Positions 18,380-26,924 of a stretch of DNA of 64,000 nt are shown in pieces. A program made the translations under genes and the position numbers. The DNA is taken from assembly GCF_003955715.1 (NCBI RefSeq), contig NZ_CP034463.1, positions 4,712,001 through 4,776,000 on the forward strand. Reading direction: 5' to 3'. Position 1 is the first letter of the stretch, and the number at the start of each line of letters is the position of its first letter. Source of the DNA: Streptomyces aquilus. Its GTDB lineage: Bacteria; Actinomycetota; Actinomycetes; Streptomycetales; Streptomycetaceae. The notes beneath the pieces are model-generated. The model was not told the DNA's origin. It saw nothing but the letters and a program-made list of their open reading frames with translations, and did no database searches.

Positions 18380-19408
18380 ATGACAGTTGACGCTCTGACG
18401 GACGTCGCCGGCGTGCGCGTGGGACACGCGACGCGCACCGGCGACGGTTGGCTGACCGGCACCACCGTGGTGCTCCCCCCGGAAAGCGGCGCCGTCGCCG
18501 CCGTGGATGTACGCGGGGGCGGGCCCGGCACCAAGGAGACCGACGCCCTCGACCCCCGCAACGTCGTGCAGAAGGCCGAGGCGATCGTCCTGACCGGCGG
18601 CAGCGCGTACGGGCTCGACGCCGCGACCGGCGTGATGGCGTGGCTGGAGGAGCAGGGGCGCGGGGTGCGGGTCGGGGTGGATCCGACGCATGTCGTTCCC
18701 GTCGTACCGGCCGCCTGCGTCTTCGATCTCGGGCGCGGTGGTGACTTTCGGGCGAGGCCGGATGCGGCGCTGGGGCGGGCGGCGGTGGAGGCGGCCGCGG
18801 CGAGCGCGCTCGGGGCGCGCGTTCGGGAAGGGGGCGTGGGCGCGGGTACGGGCGCCGCTGTCGGGCCGATGAAGGGCGGGGTCGGCAGCGCGAGCGTCGT
18901 GCTCGGGTCGGGGATCACGGTCGCCGCGCTGGTGGTGGCGAACGCGGCGGGATCCGTGATGGATCCGGAAACGGGCGTTCTGTACGGGGAGTTGTTTGAG
19001 GGGCGCGTGGACTACCCGGAGGCGCATGTCCACGAGGCCGCGCGCCGGCGCCTCGCCGAGACCGCGGCGAAGAACACGCCTCCCCTCCTGAACACCACGC
19101 TCGCGGTGGTCGCCACCGACGCGGACCTGTCGAAGGCACAGGCGCAGAAACTCGCGGGCACGGCGCACGACGGCATCGCGCGCGCCGTGCGACCGGTGCA
19201 CCTCCTGAACGACGGCGACACGGTGTTCACCCTGGCGACAGGGCAGCGTGCGCTCGACGCCGAGCACCCCCTGGCGCTGAACGAACTCCTCGCGGCGGGC
19301 GCCGACATGGTGACGCGTGCGATCGTGCGCGCTGTGCGTGCGGCCGAGTCGGTGAGGGGGCCGGGCGGGGAGTGGTTGTCGTACGGGGAGTTGTACGGGG
19401 GTCGGTGA
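18380..19408 (+). CDS. P1 family peptidase (DmpA/BapA-type N-terminal nucleophile hydrolase)
   Basis: A 342-aa protein starting [19 protein letters not shown]. It contains [40 protein letters not shown] and a C-terminal [18 protein letters not shown] segment. The NTT motif includes the position of the autocatalytic cleavage and Thr/Ser nucleophile in this family. Members cleave aminopeptidase-type or beta-peptide substrates after self-processing. It lies 80 nt after the LtrA gene; shared transcription is possible but not evident. Confidence 0.88.
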   Translation: MTVDALTDVAGVRVGHATRTGDGWLTGTTVVLPPESGAVAAVDVRGGGPGTKETDALDPRNVVQKAEAIVLTGGSAYGLDAATGVMAWLEEQGRGVRVGVDPTHVVPVVPAACVFDLGRGGDFRARPDAALGRAAVEAAAASALGARVREGGVGAGTGAAVGPMKGGVGSASVVLGSGITVAALVVANAAGSVMDPETGVLYGELFEGRVDYPEAHVHEAARRRLAETAAKNTPPLLNTTLAVVATDADLSKAQAQKLAGTAHDGIARAVRPVHLLNDGDTVFTLATGQRALDAEHPLALNELLAAGADMVTRAIVRAVRAAESVRGPGGEWLSYGELYGGR

Positions 19409-19644
19409 CGGAGGCGAGGCGCCCGCGCTCTCGGGTGTGAGCCGCCGCGCCGCCAACGCGCGGCGCCCCGCGGCGTCGGGGCCGAGGTGCGCCTCGGCCG
19501 GTGGCTCATTTCGTGTGGGGATTGTCCCGGTTGTGTCACGCGATGGCGTTCAGCGCGCTCGCGGGGAACCCGACCGGCCATGCATGCGCTCTTTGTCCAC
19601 GCACTGGAGCGGATCACGCACATCACACGAATCGGGAGCAGCTC

Positions 19645-20862
19645 GTGACAACGCCGGACATAGCAAAGCGGCGCGCACTGGGGGCCTGTGCCGTCCTGGC
19701 GGTCGGCGCCCTCACCCTCACCGCCTGTGGCGGCGGCGCCGACGGCAAGAACGACGGCAAGGGCGCCGGGGACTCCCCGAAGACGTCGGCGGCGAAGATC
19801 GTCATCTCGGCCAAGGACGGCTCGACGGGCGCGTCGATCAACACCACGGGGGTGAAGGTCAGCGGGGGCGCGCTCACCGGCGTGAAGATGAAGGTGGCCG
19901 GGACGGGGCAGGACGTACCGGGCACGCTCACCGCGGGCGGGGGGAGTTGGCAGCCGAAGGAGCAGTTGGAGCGGGGCACGAAGTACGAGATATCGGCGAC
20001 CGCGAAGGACGCCGACGGTCGCGCCACCTCCGCGGACTCGACGTTCACCACGGTCAGCAAGGCGAACAGCTTCATCGGGACGTACACGCCGGACGGTGGT
20101 ACGACGGTGGGGGTCGGGATGCCGGTGTCGTTCAGTTTCGACAGGGCGATCAGTGACAAGAAGGCCGTGCAGTCGCACATCACGGTCTCCTCCAGCAGCG
20201 GGCAGCAGGTGGTCGGGCACTGGTTCGGGTCGCAGCGGCTCGACTTCCGGCCGCAGGAGTACTGGAAGGCCGGCTCCAAGGTCACGATGAAGATCGACCT
20301 GGACGGCGTGAAGGGCGCGAACGGCGTCGTCGGGGTGCAGAAGAAGACCGTCAGCTTCACGATCGGGCGGTCGCAGGTCTCCACGGTCGACGTGAACACG
20401 CAGACCATGACGGTCATGCGCGACGGCAAGACCTTCAAGTCAGTGCCCATCTCGGCGGGCAGCCCGGAGTTCACCACCTACAACGGGCAGATGGTGATCT
20501 CCGAGAAGTTCCCGAAGCTGCGGATGGACAGCCGGACGGTCGGGCTCAAGAACGCCTACGACATCCCGGACGTGCCGCACGCCATGCGTCTGACGCAGTC
20601 GGGGACCTTCATCCACGGCAACTACTGGTACAAGAAGTCCAATCCGCCCTTCGGCCGGACCGGCACCAGCCACGGGTGCGTGGGGTTGCAGGACGTGCAG
20701 GGCGGCTCGGGGGCGACGAACGCCAAGTGGTTCTACGACAACTCCATCCTCGGGGACGTCGTGATCGTCAAGAACTCCCCCGACAAGTCGGTGGCGCCGG
20801 ACAACGGACTCAACGGCTGGAACCTGTCGTGGAGCGAGTGGACCACGGGAAGCGCCGTGTGA
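19645..20862 (+). CDS. Lipoprotein L,D-transpeptidase (Ig-like + YkuD domains)
   Basis: A 405-aa protein with a GTG start. The signal peptide ends in a lipobox (LTLTACGG), giving a lipid-anchored extracytoplasmic protein. Two Ig-like domains follow (roughly residues 55-150 and 150-250), then a YkuD catalytic domain. That domain carries the conserved FIHGNYWY and SHGCVGLQD, with the nucleophile Cys in SHGC. It forms 3-3 peptidoglycan cross-links or attaches partners to the wall. A terminator-like hairpin follows about 100 nt downstream. Confidence 0.94.
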   Translation: MTTPDIAKRRALGACAVLAVGALTLTACGGGADGKNDGKGAGDSPKTSAAKIVISAKDGSTGASINTTGVKVSGGALTGVKMKVAGTGQDVPGTLTAGGGSWQPKEQLERGTKYEISATAKDADGRATSADSTFTTVSKANSFIGTYTPDGGTTVGVGMPVSFSFDRAISDKKAVQSHITVSSSSGQQVVGHWFGSQRLDFRPQEYWKAGSKVTMKIDLDGVKGANGVVGVQKKTVSFTIGRSQVSTVDVNTQTMTVMRDGKTFKSVPISAGSPEFTTYNGQMVISEKFPKLRMDSRTVGLKNAYDIPDVPHAMRLTQSGTFIHGNYWYKKSNPPFGRTGTSHGCVGLQDVQGGSGATNAKWFYDNSILGDVVIVKNSPDKSVAPDNGLNGWNLSWSEWTTGSAV

Positions 20863-20961
20863 GCGCCTGCGGGGCACCCTGGCGCCCCTCGGGCGTCCGT
20901 GCGCCGTCCGGCCGCCGCTGCACGCCAAGTGCCGTCTGACCGGCTGTTTTTGACGGATCTT

Positions 20962-21000
20962 CGGGCCGCGTGGGAACTTCTCACACGGCCCGGGCGTTTT
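20962..21000 (+). terminator. Rho-independent terminator after the L,D-transpeptidase
   Basis: Arms CGGGCCG (20962-20968) and CGGCCCG (20986-20992), with further GTG/CAC pairing inside, followed by GGCGTTTT. The T-run makes this a classical terminator. Confidence 0.8.
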
Positions 21001-21096
21001 CTGTGCGCACGTTTTCTCGGTTCCCGGACATGATGTCCGACCGAGGGGCTACGGTATGCACCCACAAGGTGACATGCAGCAACGCCGGGAGAAACC

Positions 21097-21843
21097 TTGA
21101 GCGTTCCGTACGAGACGGCAGCGTACGAGCCACGCGAGTCGCCCGAGTCTCCGGAGGAGCACCTCGCGCGACTCCTCGGCCGCGCGCTGAACTCCTTCGA
21201 GCTGCCCGACGAGGTGATACAGCGCCTCGACTGCGCGCTGGCGCACGACAGCTCACTGCACTCCGCGCACCACAGCGCGGGGCTGCACCGCGAGACGTAC
21301 CGCCACGCCTGGCTGCTCGCCGACGGTTCCGCGCTCACGCTGTGGGAGCTCGTCCACAACACCGCGCCGGGCAGCGAGCCGCAGCACGAGGTGTACGTCG
21401 ACGAGGAGGAGCTGCGCGCGGCCACGGCCCGGCTGCCGTTGCCCGCGGACACCCCCGACTTCGAGCTCCCGGTGACGGTGCAGCTGTCGCCGATCCCCGC
21501 GCCCCGGCACGCGTACGTGCCCGACGACTCCGCGGACCACGCGCGCCGGCTCCTGCGCCGCGCCGAGAACCCGGACCGGCCGGGCGCGGAGACGGCGGCG
21601 CTGCTGGCGAACGCGTTCGCGCACCAGATCACGCAGGCGTTCGGGCGGCCGTGCCGCGCCGGGCGTATCGGGCTGTGCTTCTCGCTCTACGAGCACGCGT
21701 TCCTGCTGCGCGACGGCGAGGAGGTCTCCCTGTGGGAGGTCGAGCACACGGCCACGCCCGACGGGCGGCACATGTGCGAGGTGTACGTCTCCGAGGACGC
21801 CGCCCGGGACGCGATGGAGCGGCGGGCAGCGCGCGTCTCGTGA
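21097..21843 (+). CDS. DUF6227-like conserved Streptomyces protein
   Basis: A 248-aa soluble protein with a TTG start (SVPYETAAYEP). It contains two related halves: HRETYRHAWLLADGSALTLWELVHNT and GLCFSLYEHAFLLRDGEEVSLWEVEHT each end in an LWE(L/V) box followed by the EVYV block. The internal duplication suggests a two-fold symmetric fold. It appears to be a Streptomyces-restricted family without known function. No operon partner. Confidence 0.82.
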   Translation: MSVPYETAAYEPRESPESPEEHLARLLGRALNSFELPDEVIQRLDCALAHDSSLHSAHHSAGLHRETYRHAWLLADGSALTLWELVHNTAPGSEPQHEVYVDEEELRAATARLPLPADTPDFELPVTVQLSPIPAPRHAYVPDDSADHARRLLRRAENPDRPGAETAALLANAFAHQITQAFGRPCRAGRIGLCFSLYEHAFLLRDGEEVSLWEVEHTATPDGRHMCEVYVSEDAARDAMERRAARVS

Positions 21844-21880
21844 CGCACGCCGACGCGGCGAGCGGGTGAGCGCTCGGGCG

Positions 21881-22132
21881 TCAGCGGCCGTCGCTGAGCT
21901 GTCGTACCAGCCCTGCGAAGGCGTCCCGTTCCGCCGGGGTCAGCTGGACGGCCTCCAGGTCGGGGCCGGCCTGCCGCTGGTACGGAAGGCCCTGGAGGGC
22001 GTGGGCGGGCCCCCACAGGGCGGCCGCGCGGCCGCGGCGCAGGACGCGGGTCAGGCCGATCGCCCAGACGACGGTCGCCAGGGCGAGGACGGCCATGCCC
22101 GTCAGCTGGTAGATCGAGACGTGCTCAGGCAT
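21881..22132 (-). CDS. Small membrane protein (83 aa), unknown
   Basis: Begins MPEHVSIYQLTGMAVLALATVVWAIGL: one membrane helix, then a basic segment (TRVLRRGRAAALWGP) and a soluble tail with QLTPAERDAFAGLVRQLSDG. It probably has a cytoplasmic tail. I do not recognise the family. A large perfect palindrome lies just 19 nt upstream of the ATG. Confidence 0.72.
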   Translation of the reverse strand: MPEHVSIYQLTGMAVLALATVVWAIGLTRVLRRGRAAALWGPAHALQGLPYQRQAGPDLEAVQLTPAERDAFAGLVRQLSDGR

Positions 22133-22150
22133 GCGCCCCAGTAGACACCA

Positions 22151-22176
22151 CGGTCCGGGACTTTGGTCCCGGACCG
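22151..22176. promoter_or_regulatory. 26-bp perfect palindrome: DosR/DevR-like box or fru terminator
   Basis: Two perfect 11-bp arms (CGGTCCGGGAC and GTCCCGGACCG) flank TTTG. The core GGGAC-TTTG-GTCCC matches the DosR/DevR consensus GGGACTWWAGTCCC at all but one position. As RNA it would also be an excellent stem-loop and could terminate fruA transcripts coming from the right (fruA ends 135 nt away). It ends 19 nt before the small membrane protein start, which is close for an activator site. Both readings are open. Confidence 0.5.
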
Positions 22177-22310
22177 TGACGTATCTCGCAGGTGCCGTGA
22201 ACAACTCACAGCGGCCGAAAGGGACATGCGCGGGGCGCGAACGGCTGCGGTCGGCCGCAGCCCCGTCCCGCCAGGGTTGCGGCCGACCGCCGTCGGCGCC
22301 GGTGCCTCTG

Positions 22311-24449
22311 TTACGCCGCCACCGGCTGCTTCTGCTCGGCCGCCGGGGCGGACGCGGGGTCGTCGGAGGCGGTGGCAGCGCCTCCCGGGGCCGTCTTGCG
22401 CAGGCCCTTGAGGAGGATCACCAGGCCCGCCGTGACGGCCGTACCGACCGCGATGGCCAGCAGGTACAGGAACGGCTTGCCGATGAGGAAGGTGACCCAG
22501 ATGCCGCCGTGCGGGGCGCGCAGAGTGGAGCCGAAGGCCATGGTCAGCGCGCCGGTGACCGCGCCGCCCGCCATGGAGGCGGGGATGACGCGCAGCGGGT
22601 CGGCCGCGGCGAACGGGATGGCGCCCTCGGAGATGAAGGAGGCGCCGAGGACCCAGGCCGCCTTGCCGTTCTCGCGCTCGGTCTCGGTGAACAGCTTCTT
22701 GCGGACGGTGGTGGCGAGGGCCATGCCCAGCGGGGGCACCATGCCGGCGGCCATCACGGCGGCCATGACCTTCATCGCCGAGTCGCTCGGGTCCTGTACG
22801 GCGATGCCGGCGGTGGCGAAGGCGTAGGCGACCTTGTTGACCGGGCCGCCCAGGTCGAAGCACATCATCAGGCCGAGGAGGATGCCGAGGAGGATGGCGT
22901 TGGTGCCGGAGAGGCCGTTGAGCCAGTCGGTCATGGCCTCCTGCGCGTTGGCGATCGGCTTGCCGATCACGATGAACATCAGGAAGCCGACGACGATCGA
23001 CGAGATCAGCGGGATCACCACCACCGGCATGATGCCGCGCAGCACCGGTGGGATCTTGATCTTCTGGATGGCAAGGACGACGCCACCGGCCAGCAGACCG
23101 GCGACCAGGCCGCCGAGGAAGCCGGCGGCGATGTTGACGGAGATCATGCCGCCGACGAAGCCGGGCACGAGGCCGGGACGGTCGGCCATGCCGTAGGCGA
23201 TGTAGCCGGCGAGGACGGGGATCAGGAAGCCGAAGGCGACGCCGCCGATCTGGAAGAGGAGGGCACCCCAGCTGTCGACCTGGCCCCAGTCGAAGTGGTC
23301 CATGACCGGCTTGGCCTCGTTGATCTGGTAGCCGCCGATCGCGAAGCCGAGGGCGATCAGCAGACCGCCGGCCGCGACGAACGGGACCATGTAGCTCACG
23401 CCCGTCATCAGCCACTTGCGCAGCTTGGTGCCGTAGCTGTCACCGGCGTCGCCCGCGCGCTCGACCGGCGTGGAGCCGGTCCCGGGGGTGCCCGTGACCT
23501 CACCGCGCGCCGCCTTGCCGCGCACCTCGGTGATGAGCTCGGCGGGGCGGTTGATGCCCGCCTTCACGCCGACGTCGACGGTGGGCTTGCCGGCGAAGCG
23601 GTCCTTGTCGCGTACGGGGACGTCGTGGGCGAAGATCACGCCGTCCGCCGCCTCGATGACGGCCGGGTCGAGCCGGGTGAAGCCGGCCGAGCCCTGGGTC
23701 TCGACGACGAGTTCGACGCCCGCCTCGCGGCCCGCGTTCTCCAGGGACTCGGCCGCCATGTAGGTGTGGGCGATGCCGGTCGGGCAGGAGGTGACGGCGA
23801 CGATACGGAAGGGGCGCGCGTCGGCGGCGTCCGCCCCGCTCGCGTCCGTGGCGCCCGGCGCCGGAGCGGTCGCGCCGTCCGGCGCCGGGGCCGCGGTTCC
23901 CGTGGCGGTGTCGGCGGAGGCCGCCGCCGACACCGCCACGGAGTTCGAAGAGGCGCCCGCGGGGGCGCTCGCCGATGCGCCGGGCGCGTCGGAGGCGTCC
24001 GCCGCCGGCGCGTCCCCGCGAATGAGCGCCGCCGCAGTGGCCGCGTCGCCCGCCGCGCGCAGTGCGTCGGTGAACTCCGTGTTCATCAGCTGCCGCGCCA
24101 GTGACGACAGGATCGTCAGGTGGGCGTCGTCGGCGCCGGCCGGCGCGGCGATGAGGAAGATCAGGTCGGCGGGGCCGTCCGCCGCGCCGAAGTCGATCCC
24201 GGCGGCGCTGCGCCCGAAGGCGAGCGTCGGCTCGGTGACGTGCGCGCTGCGGCAGTGCGGGATGCCGATGCCGCCGTCGAGGCCGGTCGGCATCTGGGCC
24301 TCGCGGGCGGCCACGTCGGCGAGGAAGCCGTCCAGGTCGGTCACCCGGCCCAGGGCCACCATGCGCTCGGCGAGGGCACGCGCCGCCGCTTCCTTGGTGT
24401 CGGCGGACAGGTCGAGATCGACCAGGTCCGCGGTGATCATGTCGCTCAT
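22311..24449 (-). CDS. fruA: Fructose-specific PTS permease, EIIABC fusion
   Basis: A 712-aa protein. EIIA covers about residues 1-145, with its phospho-His in GIGIPHCRS. An Ala/Pro/Thr-rich linker spans about 150-210. EIIB carries its phospho-Cys in VAVTSCPTGIAHTYMAAE, and the EIIC permease has 8-10 membrane segments. It imports fructose as fructose 1-phosphate using phosphate from HPr. The ATG at 24449 has a good AGGAG upstream and overlaps the stop of the repeat ORF to its right. Last gene of fruR-fruK-(repeat ORF)-fruA. Confidence 0.96.
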   Translation of the reverse strand: MSDMITADLVDLDLSADTKEAAARALAERMVALGRVTDLDGFLADVAAREAQMPTGLDGGIGIPHCRSAHVTEPTLAFGRSAAGIDFGAADGPADLIFLIAAPAGADDAHLTILSSLARQLMNTEFTDALRAAGDAATAAALIRGDAPAADASDAPGASASAPAGASSNSVAVSAAASADTATGTAAPAPDGATAPAPGATDASGADAADARPFRIVAVTSCPTGIAHTYMAAESLENAGREAGVELVVETQGSAGFTRLDPAVIEAADGVIFAHDVPVRDKDRFAGKPTVDVGVKAGINRPAELITEVRGKAARGEVTGTPGTGSTPVERAGDAGDSYGTKLRKWLMTGVSYMVPFVAAGGLLIALGFAIGGYQINEAKPVMDHFDWGQVDSWGALLFQIGGVAFGFLIPVLAGYIAYGMADRPGLVPGFVGGMISVNIAAGFLGGLVAGLLAGGVVLAIQKIKIPPVLRGIMPVVVIPLISSIVVGFLMFIVIGKPIANAQEAMTDWLNGLSGTNAILLGILLGLMMCFDLGGPVNKVAYAFATAGIAVQDPSDSAMKVMAAVMAAGMVPPLGMALATTVRKKLFTETERENGKAAWVLGASFISEGAIPFAAADPLRVIPASMAGGAVTGALTMAFGSTLRAPHGGIWVTFLIGKPFLYLLAIAVGTAVTAGLVILLKGLRKTAPGGAATASDDPASAPAAEQKQPVAA

Positions 24450-24982
24450 CGCGGGCTCCTTCGCACGCGTATCGCCCGGGGAGTGGAGTGGGCGGGGGCG
24501 GGGACGGGGGTGCAGTGGGGGGTCATGGGGGTGAGTTCGGAGGTGAACTCAGCGGTGAGTTCGGGGGCGAACTCGGGGGTGGTGGGGGCGGGGCCGGGGA
24601 AACCTCGCCCCCACCGGGAGACAGGGCGACTCAGGTGGCCCTGCCTCCCGCAGGCCGCGGCGAGTAACGGGGAGCCTCGCCGCTTCATGGCCGGTCCACT
24701 GGGGAGTGCCGGGGGCGTGGACGACGCCGAGCGATCCGGGTCGGGCGCCCTCGGCGCCGTAGAGGCAGAGAAGGAACCGTGCGCCTCGGGTGCCGTCACC
24801 GCCGTGGAAGGAGAGCCGTGGGCTTCCGGCGCCCTCACCACCGCAGATGGAGAGCCGTATGCCTGCGGCCCCCTCACCACCGCAGAAGCAGAGCCGTGAG
24901 CCTCCGGCGCCGTCACCACCGCAGAAGCAGAGCCGTATGCCTCCGGCGCCCTCACCGCCGTACGCGCCAAGCGGTTCGTCAT
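24446..24982 (-). CDS. Repeat-rich ORF coupled between fruK and fruA (178 aa, unknown)
   Basis: This frame fills the gap between fruK and fruA exactly. Its ATG (24982) overlaps the fruK stop as ATGA, and its TGA (24446) overlaps the fruA ATG as ATGA. Residues 8-72 are five tandem 13-aa repeats of the type AVVTAPEAHGSAS. The rest is Pro/Ser/Thr-rich and looks disordered. There is no membrane segment or signal peptide. Codon 107 or so (24665-24667) is a rare TTA. It could be a real protein, or a non-coding expansion that stays open because ribosomes from fruK must be carried to fruA. I do not recognise a family. Confidence 0.5.
   Translation of the reverse strand: MTNRLARTAVRAPEAYGSASAVVTAPEAHGSASAVVRGPQAYGSPSAVVRAPEAHGSPSTAVTAPEAHGSFSASTAPRAPDPDRSASSTPPALPSGPAMKRRGSPLLAAACGRQGHLSRPVSRWGRGFPGPAPTTPEFAPELTAEFTSELTPMTPHCTPVPAPAHSTPRAIRVRRSPR
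24767..24961 (-). repeat. 39-bp tandem repeat array, five in-frame units
   Basis: Five imperfect 39-bp units encode 13 residues each in the ORF between fruK and fruA. Unit differences change amino acids (Ala/Pro at position 12, Tyr/His at 9, Glu/Gln at 7) but never the reading frame. Confidence 0.85.
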
Positions 24983-25926
24983 GTCACCGGCTCCTTCAGT
25001 ACGCGGTCCGCCGGGACCTCCGCCGTGACCGTCACCGCGGCCGGGTCCAGGTCGGACGGGGTCGGCATGACGCTGCCGGGGAGTTGTACGGCGGCGGCGC
25101 CGTGGGCGACCGCCGAGGCGAGGGCCTCCGGGCCGCTGCCGCCGGCGATGAGGAAACCGGCGAGGGAGGAGTCACCGGCGCCCACGTTGCTGCGGACGAC
25201 GTCCACGCGGGCGCTAGCGAACCAGGTGCCCGAGCCGTCCACGAGGAGTTGCCCGTCGGCGCCCAGGCTCGCGAGCACGGCGCGTGCGCCCATCTCGCGC
25301 AACTCCTCGGCCGCCTTCACGGCGTCGCCCACCGTGGACAGGGGGCGCCCGACGGCTTCCGCGAGCTCCTCGGCGTTCGGCTTCACCACGTCGGGGCGTT
25401 CGCGCAGCGCCTCCAGGAGCGCACGCCCCGAGGTGTCCAGCGCGATGCGCGCGCCCCCGGCGTGCGCCCGCGCGACCACATCGGCGTACCACGACGGCGC
25501 GAGCCCCCGCGGCAGGCTCCCGCAGCACGCGATCCAGTCCGCGTCCGGCGACTGCGCCCGCACCGTCTCCAGGAGCAGCTCCTGCTCCTGCGCCGACAGC
25601 TCGGGACCCGGCGCGTTGATCTTCGTCAGTACGCCGTCGGACTCGGCCAGCGCGATGTTGGAGCGGGTGGCGCCCGCGACCGGGACCGGCGCGACCTCGA
25701 TGCCCTGCGCGTCGAGCAGATCCGCCACGAGCGCCCCCGGCGCACCACCCAGGGGCAGGACCGCGACCGTGCGCCGTCCGGCGGCCGCCACGGCGCGCGA
25801 GACGTTCACGCCCTTGCCGCCGGGGTCCATGCGCTCGCCGGTGGCGCGGATGACCTCGCCGCGCTCCAGTGCGGGAACCTCGTAGGTGCGGTCCAGGGAC
25901 GGGTTCGGGGTGACGGTGAGGATCAT
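24979..25926 (-). CDS. fruK: 1-phosphofructokinase
   Basis: A 315-aa PfkB/ribokinase-fold kinase. It begins MILTVTPNPSLDRTYEV, has the GGKGVNVSRA motif and the C-terminal ATP/anion-hole signature NVGAGDSSLAGFL with the catalytic Asp. It phosphorylates fructose 1-phosphate to fructose 1,6-bisphosphate. The ATG overlaps the fruR stop by 4 nt (ATGA); its own stop overlaps the next ORF. Complete. Confidence 0.96.
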   Translation of the reverse strand: MILTVTPNPSLDRTYEVPALERGEVIRATGERMDPGGKGVNVSRAVAAAGRRTVAVLPLGGAPGALVADLLDAQGIEVAPVPVAGATRSNIALAESDGVLTKINAPGPELSAQEQELLLETVRAQSPDADWIACCGSLPRGLAPSWYADVVARAHAGGARIALDTSGRALLEALRERPDVVKPNAEELAEAVGRPLSTVGDAVKAAEELREMGARAVLASLGADGQLLVDGSGTWFASARVDVVRSNVGAGDSSLAGFLIAGGSGPEALASAVAHGAAAVQLPGSVMPTPSDLDPAAVTVTAEVPADRVLKEPVT

Positions 25927-26684
25927 GCGCGCACTACTTCCGTGCCGCCGCGCTCGATGGCGGTGGCGTCTTCGGGGCTCAGCCCGCTGTCGGTGATCAG
26001 CAGGTCCACGTCGCTCAGGTCGCCGAAGCGGGCGAAGTGCTCCTGGCCGTGCTTGGAGGAGTCGGCGAGCAGCACGACCCGGCGGGCGGCGGCGATCGCC
26101 GCGCGCTTCACCGCGGCCTCGGCGAGGTCGGGGGTGGTGAGGCCATGGTCGGCGGAGAAGCCGTTGGCCGCCACGAAGAGGACATCGGCCCGGATCTCGC
26201 CGTACGCCCGGAGGGCCCAGGCGTCGACGGCGGCGCGCGTGCGATGCCGTACGCGGCCTCCGACGAGGTGGAGCTGGATGCCGGGGTGGTCCGCGAGGCG
26301 GGCCGCGATCGGCAGGCTGTGCGTGACGACGGTGAGCGCCGCCTCCAGCGGGATGGCGCCGGCCAGGCGGGCGACCGTGGTGCCGGCGTCGAGGATCAGG
26401 GTGCCCTCGGTCGGCAGTTCGGCGACGGCCGCCTTGGCGATGTGGTCCTTCTCGTCGGCCGCCGTCGTCTCGCGCTCGGCGAGGTCCGGCTCGAAGTCGA
26501 GGCGCCCGGCCGGGATGGCACCGCCGTGCACCCGGCGCAGCAGGCCGGCGCGGTCGAGGGCCTTGAGGTCCCGGCGGATCGTCTCCGCGGTGACCTGGAA
26601 CTCCTCGGCCAGCGACACCACGTCCACTCGCCCGCCGTCACGCGCGAGCCGGAGGATCTCCTGCTGCCGCTCCGGTGCGTACAT
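25923..26684 (-). CDS. fruR: DeoR-family repressor of the fructose operon
   Basis: A 253-aa protein. The N-terminal DeoR winged helix (RQQEILRLARDGGRVDVVSLA, VTAETIRRDLKALD) is followed by a sugar-phosphate-binding isomerase-like domain (LDAGTTVARLA, HLVGGRVRHRT). DeoR-type FruR proteins respond to fructose 1-phosphate. It is the first gene of the operon, so it is autoregulated. Candidate operators with GTTCGGGC half-sites lie 75-150 nt upstream. Confidence 0.94.
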   Translation of the reverse strand: MYAPERQQEILRLARDGGRVDVVSLAEEFQVTAETIRRDLKALDRAGLLRRVHGGAIPAGRLDFEPDLAERETTAADEKDHIAKAAVAELPTEGTLILDAGTTVARLAGAIPLEAALTVVTHSLPIAARLADHPGIQLHLVGGRVRHRTRAAVDAWALRAYGEIRADVLFVAANGFSADHGLTTPDLAEAAVKRAAIAAARRVVLLADSSKHGQEHFARFGDLSDVDLLITDSGLSPEDATAIERGGTEVVRA

Positions 26685-26703
26685 GTCCGCTCGCCTCCGA
26701 CTC

Positions 26704-26757
26704 GATGTCCGGCCGTGTCCGGCTTGATGTCCGGCCGCTTCCGGCCGCTTCCGGCCA
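26704..26757. repeat. Short direct repeats upstream of fruR
   Basis: TGTCCGGC occurs three times and CTTCCGGC twice within about 54 nt, in the 5' leader of fruR. This may be an untranslated spacer expansion or a set of weak protein sites. Confidence 0.5.
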
Positions 26758-26759
26758 GT

Positions 26760-26834
26760 GCCCGAACTTGTGGTTTCGCTGGGAGGCTACGCCCGGATTT
26801 CCGGAAAGTAAACAGGTTCGGGCCTGATTCGGGC
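26760..26834. promoter_or_regulatory. Candidate FruR operator half-sites
   Basis: GCCCGAAC (26760-26767) is the inverted copy of GTTCGGGC (26816-26823). A further near copy, ATTCGGGC (26827-26834), follows 11 bp on. DeoR-family repressors bind direct or inverted copies around promoters, and this stretch is the fruR upstream region. The assignment is by position and symmetry. Confidence 0.5.
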
Positions 26835-26868
26835 ATGAACGGACTTCCGGCCAGGTAAAGACAGGCGG

Positions 26869-26899
26869 AAGGCCCGGCGCCCACAGGGCGCCGGGCCTT
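26869..26899 (-). terminator. Terminator downstream of the DHA2 exporter
   Basis: Perfect 14-bp arms AAGGCCCGGCGCCC / GGGCGCCGGGCCTT with a 3-nt loop, 25 nt after the exporter stop. It separates exporter transcription from fruR. Confidence 0.85.
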
Positions 26900-26924
26900 T
26901 CTCCACTTCCCCAGGCTTCTCGGG

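Noticed and set aside
24767..24961. CRISPR-like spaced repeats
   Set aside because: The units are contiguous 39-bp imperfect tandem repeats with no unique spacers and no cas genes nearby.
24790..26727. A 645-codon plus-strand frame over fruK and fruR
   Set aside because: It is antisense to two well-conserved enzymes and its composition is typical of a shadow frame.
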